Made by a program: the position numbers and the translations under genes. The notes beneath the pieces are model-generated. The model did no database searches. It saw only the letters and a program-made list of their open reading frames with translations, and was not told where the DNA came from. From Sabulibacter ruber (lineage in GTDB: Bacteria > Bacteroidota > Bacteroidia > Cytophagales > Hymenobacteraceae), in assembly GCF_017355955.1 (NCBI RefSeq), contig NZ_JAFFID010000002.1, positions 496,001 through 560,000 on the forward strand: a stretch of DNA of 64,000 bases. Direction: 5' to 3'. Of the stretch, positions 60,451 to 64,000 are shown one piece after another. Within the stretch, counting starts at the first letter, position 1. The number at the start of each line of letters is the position of its first letter.

Positions 60451-60510
60451 CGTCGTTGCAGTGCAACGACGCTACATATTGCCCTGTAGCGACGTTACAC
60501 TATAACGTCG
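60451..60510. repeat. Triple-hairpin inverted repeat, family H
   Basis: CGTCGTTGCAGTGCAACGACG (60451-60471), then GCTAC/GTAGC, then CGACGTTA...TAACGTCG (60490-60510). The first and third hairpins are also imperfect inverses of each other. With the carB promoter and the next palindrome this is all I see in 60176-60581. Confidence 0.75.
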
Positions 60511-60542
60511 TACGCATTCCATCGGAATATTAGGTAGAGGTG

Positions 60543-60580
60543 CGTTTCAGGCCTGGTTTCTGGAAAGCAGGCCTGAAACG
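60543..60580 (+). repeat. Oriented palindrome family A, copy at dinG 3' end
   Basis: CGTTTCAGGCCTG (60543-60555) pairs perfectly with CAGGCCTGAAACG (60568-60580); core GGTTTCTGGAAAGC. It ends 1 bp before the helicase stop region. Confidence 0.85.
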
Positions 60581-60581
60581 A

Positions 60582-63530
60582 TTAGGATTGTGAAAACGAA
60601 ACCCCGCGGCGTTCCCACTCAGAGGCTAACTCCAGTTTCGGTAGCAGTATCTTCAGCAACCAATTTTCCATTTCTTCCCCGGCGTGGAAAGGCGTGATGT
60701 CTACCGGAAGTTCATCTTTGAGGTGCTGCATGCGGGCGGTATGGTGCACGCGGGAATCCAGAATCACAAAAGCGCCTTTGTCTTTCTCGCGCCTTACCAA
60801 GCGCCCGAATCCCTGGCGTAACTTGTGCTGACTGGCCGGATAATAGAATTTGCTCCAGAAATAACCGCCCTCTACCTCGCGGCGGTGCGCTACCAAGGGG
60901 TTTCCCAACGAGGCATTCGGCAACCGGAAAACAATCACCTGTGAGAGCGTGACGCCCGGGAAATCCACGCCTGACCACATGCGGTCCAGGCCCAGCAAAA
61001 CGGAATGCTCCTCTTGCCGGAACCTTCTGATTTCCCACAAGCTAGTGCCTTCTTGCTTGAGCAGTTCAATGTCATAGGCGGGCAGGCGCGGGTGCAGCCA
61101 TCGGTAAGCATCTTCCATGTCACGGCGGCTGGTGAAAAGGACCAATGTTCGGCCGTTCAGGGCCACAATGCATTTGAGCAACGTTTCCATGGAAGTCTGC
61201 AGCCAAGCCTGCTTCTGGTCTAGCGGCATTTTGTGCTCATAGCAGGGGATGAACGCGGGCACTACGGCGTGGACCTTTTCCTGCTGCTCATAGTTGAACG
61301 GCGACAGGTAGCGCACTTCCTGTTCAAACGGCTCTTGGCGGCCCAGTTGGTTCCTGAAGTACTGCGTGTTGCCGCCTACGTACAGCGTGGCCGAGGTGAA
61401 CAGCAGGCTGGGGTAGATGTTCTGCAGTTTGTCCATCTCGTCCTGCAGGTAGTACGGCATCTTGCTCACCGACCAGTGCTGACCGCTTTTCTCCAGCACA
61501 TGAATCCACTTGCGGGCCGGGAAATCGCTGGTAATTTTCATGAGCGAATCGGCGAACTCGGCGGCTTTTTCTTTGTAGGTTTCCAGGCGGCTGTAGGTCT
61601 TGTCCTCGGGCTTTTTCAGAAGCTTGAGAATGCGGTCTATCTTGCCGGCCACAAACTGAACGGCCGTCAGGAGTTCCTGCAGGGCCTGTTCAATATCGGC
61701 ACTGAATTCTCTTTTGGTCCAGCGGCCGTTTTCTACCAGCGCCACTTCCTCCTGCCACCGCTGCTCCCCTTGAATGGGAAGGGCTTGAATCAACTCGCCA
61801 CTGGCCCTGATGGTAGTACAGTCGCGGTGGATGGAGTCAATCTCGGCTAGCACCAGTTGGGCGGTTTCGGTGTCTGCCTGGTTAGCTACTTTTTCGGCCA
61901 CAATGTCCAGGAAACCTTTGCGGTAGTCTTTGCCCAACAACGGGCGCAGTAGCCGGGCTTCCATCACGGCCAAACTGAAGTTCATGCTGAGGGCGCTCCG
62001 GGCGAAATCAGGGAATTGGTCGGCCTCGTCAATGATGCAGTGCTTGATTAAATCTGTGAGCTTGGGCGGCAACTGCAGCAGCTTGTGGTGGTTCGTGACG
62101 ATGATATCGGCGGCGTAGGCCTGCTCCATGTGGCGGGCGTACGTGCACTTGGCGGGTTCCAGGCACAGTTTGGGCACGCAGACTTCCTGGGCGTTGGCCT
62201 CACTGAGCAATCGGTAAGTATCCGGTAAGATGGCCCTGATGTTGTGCGGAATCTCTTCCACCTCGCCTTGGGTATGGTGCACGCGCAGCACTAAATAGAG
62301 CCAGCTCAGCCCTTCCCGGATGGTGCCTTTCTCCTGCACCACCAGCTCGTCATACAAATCCAGCAGCGCCGAGATGCAGAGGTAATTGTTTTTGCCTTTC
62401 ACAATGGCGGGCCGCAGATGCGCGTGTAAACCGCCCTTGAACCGTAGGCGCGGAATCTCGCCCTGCATGACTTGCTCCTGCAGGTTTTTGGTAGCCGTGG
62501 CTACCACCACTTTGCGACCAGGGTTCAGGCGCAGCAGCTCGGCGGCGGCCATGAGGTAGCCCATGGTTTTACCGGTGCCGGTGCCGGCCTCGGCCACAAA
62601 AGTGCCTTTGTCGGTGAGGGCTTTGTTGCAGAATTTGGAGTACTGCATCTGGGCATACCGCTCGGGCAGGCCGTGTTTCTTGTACCAGGCGTGCAGGGCA
62701 TCATGGATGAGCTGGTCAGACGGTTGGGCGATGTCTACGCGGGGTTTTACCGTGGGCGCATCGGGTACGGTAGGGAGCCAGGAAGTGAGCAGTTCCCGCA
62801 GGTGAAACGGCAACACGGGCACTTGGGTGGTGGCAGGCGGCGTAAGCCAGTGCAAATCCAGCGGCTCCAGCGTCTCAATGTGCTCGGCGGCGTGCAGCAA
62901 GGTGCGCCAGGCGGTGCCCATGAAGATGGCGCCTAAGTCCAGCACTTGCCTTAGCAGTTGCATGAACAGGGTAGGTTCACCGGGTTCATCCTCGGGCGTG
63001 CTGGGGATTTTCTGCAAGAGCACCTCCAGCAGTTGGAAGAGGTGCGTGTGCAGCGCCGCCAGCGCCACGTGCATGGGCTGAGAGGCCGGCTTTTTCTGGG
63101 CGGCGGTGGAACGGGCCACCACATCGCCTATCTCCATCAGGTTGAGGTGCGGCAGGAAGAACGAGGACAGTACGGCCAAGTCGGCGCAGACGGGCGGCGA
63201 GGTCATGCCTGCCAGGATGTAATGCTTCAGCCAGGTTTGCTCGTGCCGTTCGTGGAAGAAGAACACGTGCGTGAAAGAGCTTAGGTATGCCTGCACCTCG
63301 GCTTTCTGTTCCTGCCAGGTGGGGGCACTCTTCGCCAGCTCTTTGCTGATTTTAGACTGTTTCTGTACGCTTCGGCCAAACTCCGCCTCGGGGTTGACAA
63401 ACCACTCCTTCAGCACCGCATTCCCCTTCTGCAGCGACAACACGCCCACCTGCAGCAGCCCATGTTTGGAACCGTAAGGGCCGGTGGCAAATAAATGCAG
63501 GATGGCAAAGGATGGGGAATCAGCTTTCAT
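60582..63530 (-). CDS. DinG-type Fe-S DNA helicase with degenerate N-terminal exonuclease domain
   Basis: A 982-residue superfamily-2 helicase of the XPD/DinG group. The Walker A is EAGTGTGKTMGYLMAA, and the Fe-S domain has KGKNNYLC plus VCVPKLCLEPAKC, the C-x4-C-x5-C spacing of DinG. Motif II is IIDEADQFP, and the C-terminal part has LFTSRRDMEDAYRWL, GLDRMWSGVDFPG and RQGFGRLVRREKDKGAFVI. The first about 175 residues align with a DnaQ-like exonuclease, as in Gram-positive DinG, but the catalytic acids are replaced. It should unwind 5'-tailed or structured DNA in repair. The ATG at 63530 follows a promoter at 63563. Confidence 0.88.
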   Translation of the reverse strand: MKADSPSFAILHLFATGPYGSKHGLLQVGVLSLQKGNAVLKEWFVNPEAEFGRSVQKQSKISKELAKSAPTWQEQKAEVQAYLSSFTHVFFFHERHEQTWLKHYILAGMTSPPVCADLAVLSSFFLPHLNLMEIGDVVARSTAAQKKPASQPMHVALAALHTHLFQLLEVLLQKIPSTPEDEPGEPTLFMQLLRQVLDLGAIFMGTAWRTLLHAAEHIETLEPLDLHWLTPPATTQVPVLPFHLRELLTSWLPTVPDAPTVKPRVDIAQPSDQLIHDALHAWYKKHGLPERYAQMQYSKFCNKALTDKGTFVAEAGTGTGKTMGYLMAAAELLRLNPGRKVVVATATKNLQEQVMQGEIPRLRFKGGLHAHLRPAIVKGKNNYLCISALLDLYDELVVQEKGTIREGLSWLYLVLRVHHTQGEVEEIPHNIRAILPDTYRLLSEANAQEVCVPKLCLEPAKCTYARHMEQAYAADIIVTNHHKLLQLPPKLTDLIKHCIIDEADQFPDFARSALSMNFSLAVMEARLLRPLLGKDYRKGFLDIVAEKVANQADTETAQLVLAEIDSIHRDCTTIRASGELIQALPIQGEQRWQEEVALVENGRWTKREFSADIEQALQELLTAVQFVAGKIDRILKLLKKPEDKTYSRLETYKEKAAEFADSLMKITSDFPARKWIHVLEKSGQHWSVSKMPYYLQDEMDKLQNIYPSLLFTSATLYVGGNTQYFRNQLGRQEPFEQEVRYLSPFNYEQQEKVHAVVPAFIPCYEHKMPLDQKQAWLQTSMETLLKCIVALNGRTLVLFTSRRDMEDAYRWLHPRLPAYDIELLKQEGTSLWEIRRFRQEEHSVLLGLDRMWSGVDFPGVTLSQVIVFRLPNASLGNPLVAHRREVEGGYFWSKFYYPASQHKLRQGFGRLVRREKDKGAFVILDSRVHHTARMQHLKDELPVDITPFHAGEEMENWLLKILLPKLELASEWERRGVSFSQS

Positions 63531-63562
63531 CAGGACCTCGTTCACTCGTCTAAGCAGAACCA

Positions 63563-63570
63563 CAAAGGTA
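63563..63570 (-). promoter_or_regulatory. dinG-like helicase minus-7 box (TACCTTTG), with TTTTG upstream
   Basis: Perfect TAnnTTTG on the minus strand, with TTTTG (63597-63593) 22 nt upstream as a possible minus-33 element. It lies 33 bp before the ATG and excludes the longer frame to 63563. Confidence 0.72.
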
Positions 63571-63704
63571 CTCTATGCTAAGGAATTTGCCGCAAAATAG
63601 TGCTGGATGCTAAGGAGTTTAGAGGAGTTTGTTTTGAGGGTGTTTTGGGGAAAGTAGGTCTAAAGTGGGATGGTTTGATATGCAATATTGCCGCTTTCCG
63701 GGAT

Positions 63705-63864
63705 AACCCACCCCTACCCCTCCCAGGAGGGGAATTTTCAATATGCGTGTCAAATGGTTTTAGGTATGCAGAACCAATCAATGGCTGCTGATTTTGACTA
63801 CTGCCCCGGCTATGGAGAATACATCAGGAGAAAGTTCCCCTCCTGGGAGGGGTAGGGGTGGGTT
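63705..63864. repeat. REPIN-like perfect inverted repeat, family F
   Basis: Perfect 30-bp arms (63705-63734 and 63835-63864) separated by 100 bp; each arm contains the hairpin CCCCTCCTGGGAGGGG or its partner. A weak family-A copy (about 63627-63660) and a family-E unit (63880-63910) flank it. No gene is seen in 63571-64000; a short frame at 63600-63791 runs through the left arm and is rejected. Confidence 0.85.
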
Positions 63865-63966
63865 GCTTTAGTAGAGCTGCTATGGCACAGAAGTAACTTA
63901 AGCGCCATAGAAAAGACTGGAACCGCTTCGATTTTAACCTAATTTCCACAGAGCACCTCTGAAACG

Positions 63967-63991
63967 AAAAAAGCCGCACAAAGCGTGCGGC
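63967..63991 (-). terminator. Terminator of a gene entering from beyond the right edge
   Basis: GCCGCAC (63973-63979) pairs with GTGCGGC (63985-63991); reading leftwards it runs into six Ts, so a minus-strand gene probably ends just past 64000. Confidence 0.65.
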
Positions 63992-64000
63992 CCTTTTCTA

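Noticed and set aside
60273..60533. 86-codon open frame on the plus strand
   Set aside because: It runs through the triple-hairpin repeat, has no promoter and no protein-like pattern.

Overview
The window comes from a member of the Bacteroidota, most likely order Cytophagales, family Hymenobacteraceae (Rufibacter/Pontibacter-like). The evidence is the gene content (three CarboxypepD_reg-like proteins behind a four-Cys domain, a SusC/TonB-type receptor, a GH3-serine hydrolase fusion, an HTTM protein, lipoproteins with Asp/Ser after the lipid Cys), the near absence of Shine-Dalgarno sites, and at least twelve perfect TAnnTTTG minus-7 boxes, the promoter element of the Bacteroidota housekeeping sigma factor. 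I see no rRNA, tRNA, CRISPR array, prophage or intact insertion sequence. The genus is an inference.

Layout. 1-5357: 5' part of anmK (cut by the left edge), an ArsR-type repressor, an unknown lipoprotein, a phosphodiester glycosidase, hemA, and a divergent orphan sensor kinase. 5400-7734: three tandem paralogues with a four-Cys N-terminus and a CarboxypepD-like domain. 7828-19361: amino-acid permease, EamA transporter, dus, CPBP protease, cdsA, glutamate dehydrogenase, psd, a free-Met-sulfoxide reductase, ribD and prmC. 19502-25610: a six-gene nucleotide-sugar operon (acetyltransferase, UDP-HexNAc dehydrogenase, galE, rfbB, wbpP-like epimerase, rfbA) with no glycosyltransferase or flippase. 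25732-28951: chromate transporter, a 2-oxoglutarate/Fe oxygenase and a His-rich lipoprotein. 29327-34783: a MacAB-like export operon with two permease paralogues. 34918-45209: DUF3616 protein, CarboxypepD protein, then a peptidoglycan-turnover group (GH3/serine hydrolase fusion, LD-carboxypeptidase, PBP4-type peptidase, NlpC/P60 lipoprotein). 45472-50468: GNAT, TonB-dependent receptor, DUF3592 protein, M28 peptidase. 51079-56633: DEAD-box helicase with an unusual leader, small proteins, HTTM protein, a Thr/Gly-repeat lipoprotein and a DCC thiol oxidoreductase. 57362-63530: carB without its allosteric domain, and a DinG-type Fe-S helicase with a degenerate exonuclease domain.

Working together: anmK, the GH3 fusion, LD-carboxypeptidase, PBP4 and NlpC/P60 enzymes outline cell-wall turnover and recycling. 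cdsA and psd are two steps of phosphatidylethanolamine synthesis. The dehydrogenase and epimerases of the sugar operon can supply activated uronic and deoxy-sugars for a surface glycan assembled elsewhere.

The most unusual layer lies between the genes. A family of about 40-60 bp imperfect palindromes recurs some 20-25 times. Their outer arms differ from copy to copy but stay self-complementary. Nearly all copies point the same way along the chromosome regardless of neighbouring gene direction. Around it sit at least seven other REPIN-like inverted-repeat families. The DEAD-box helicase leader carries two back-to-back terminator-like hairpins between its promoter and its start codon.
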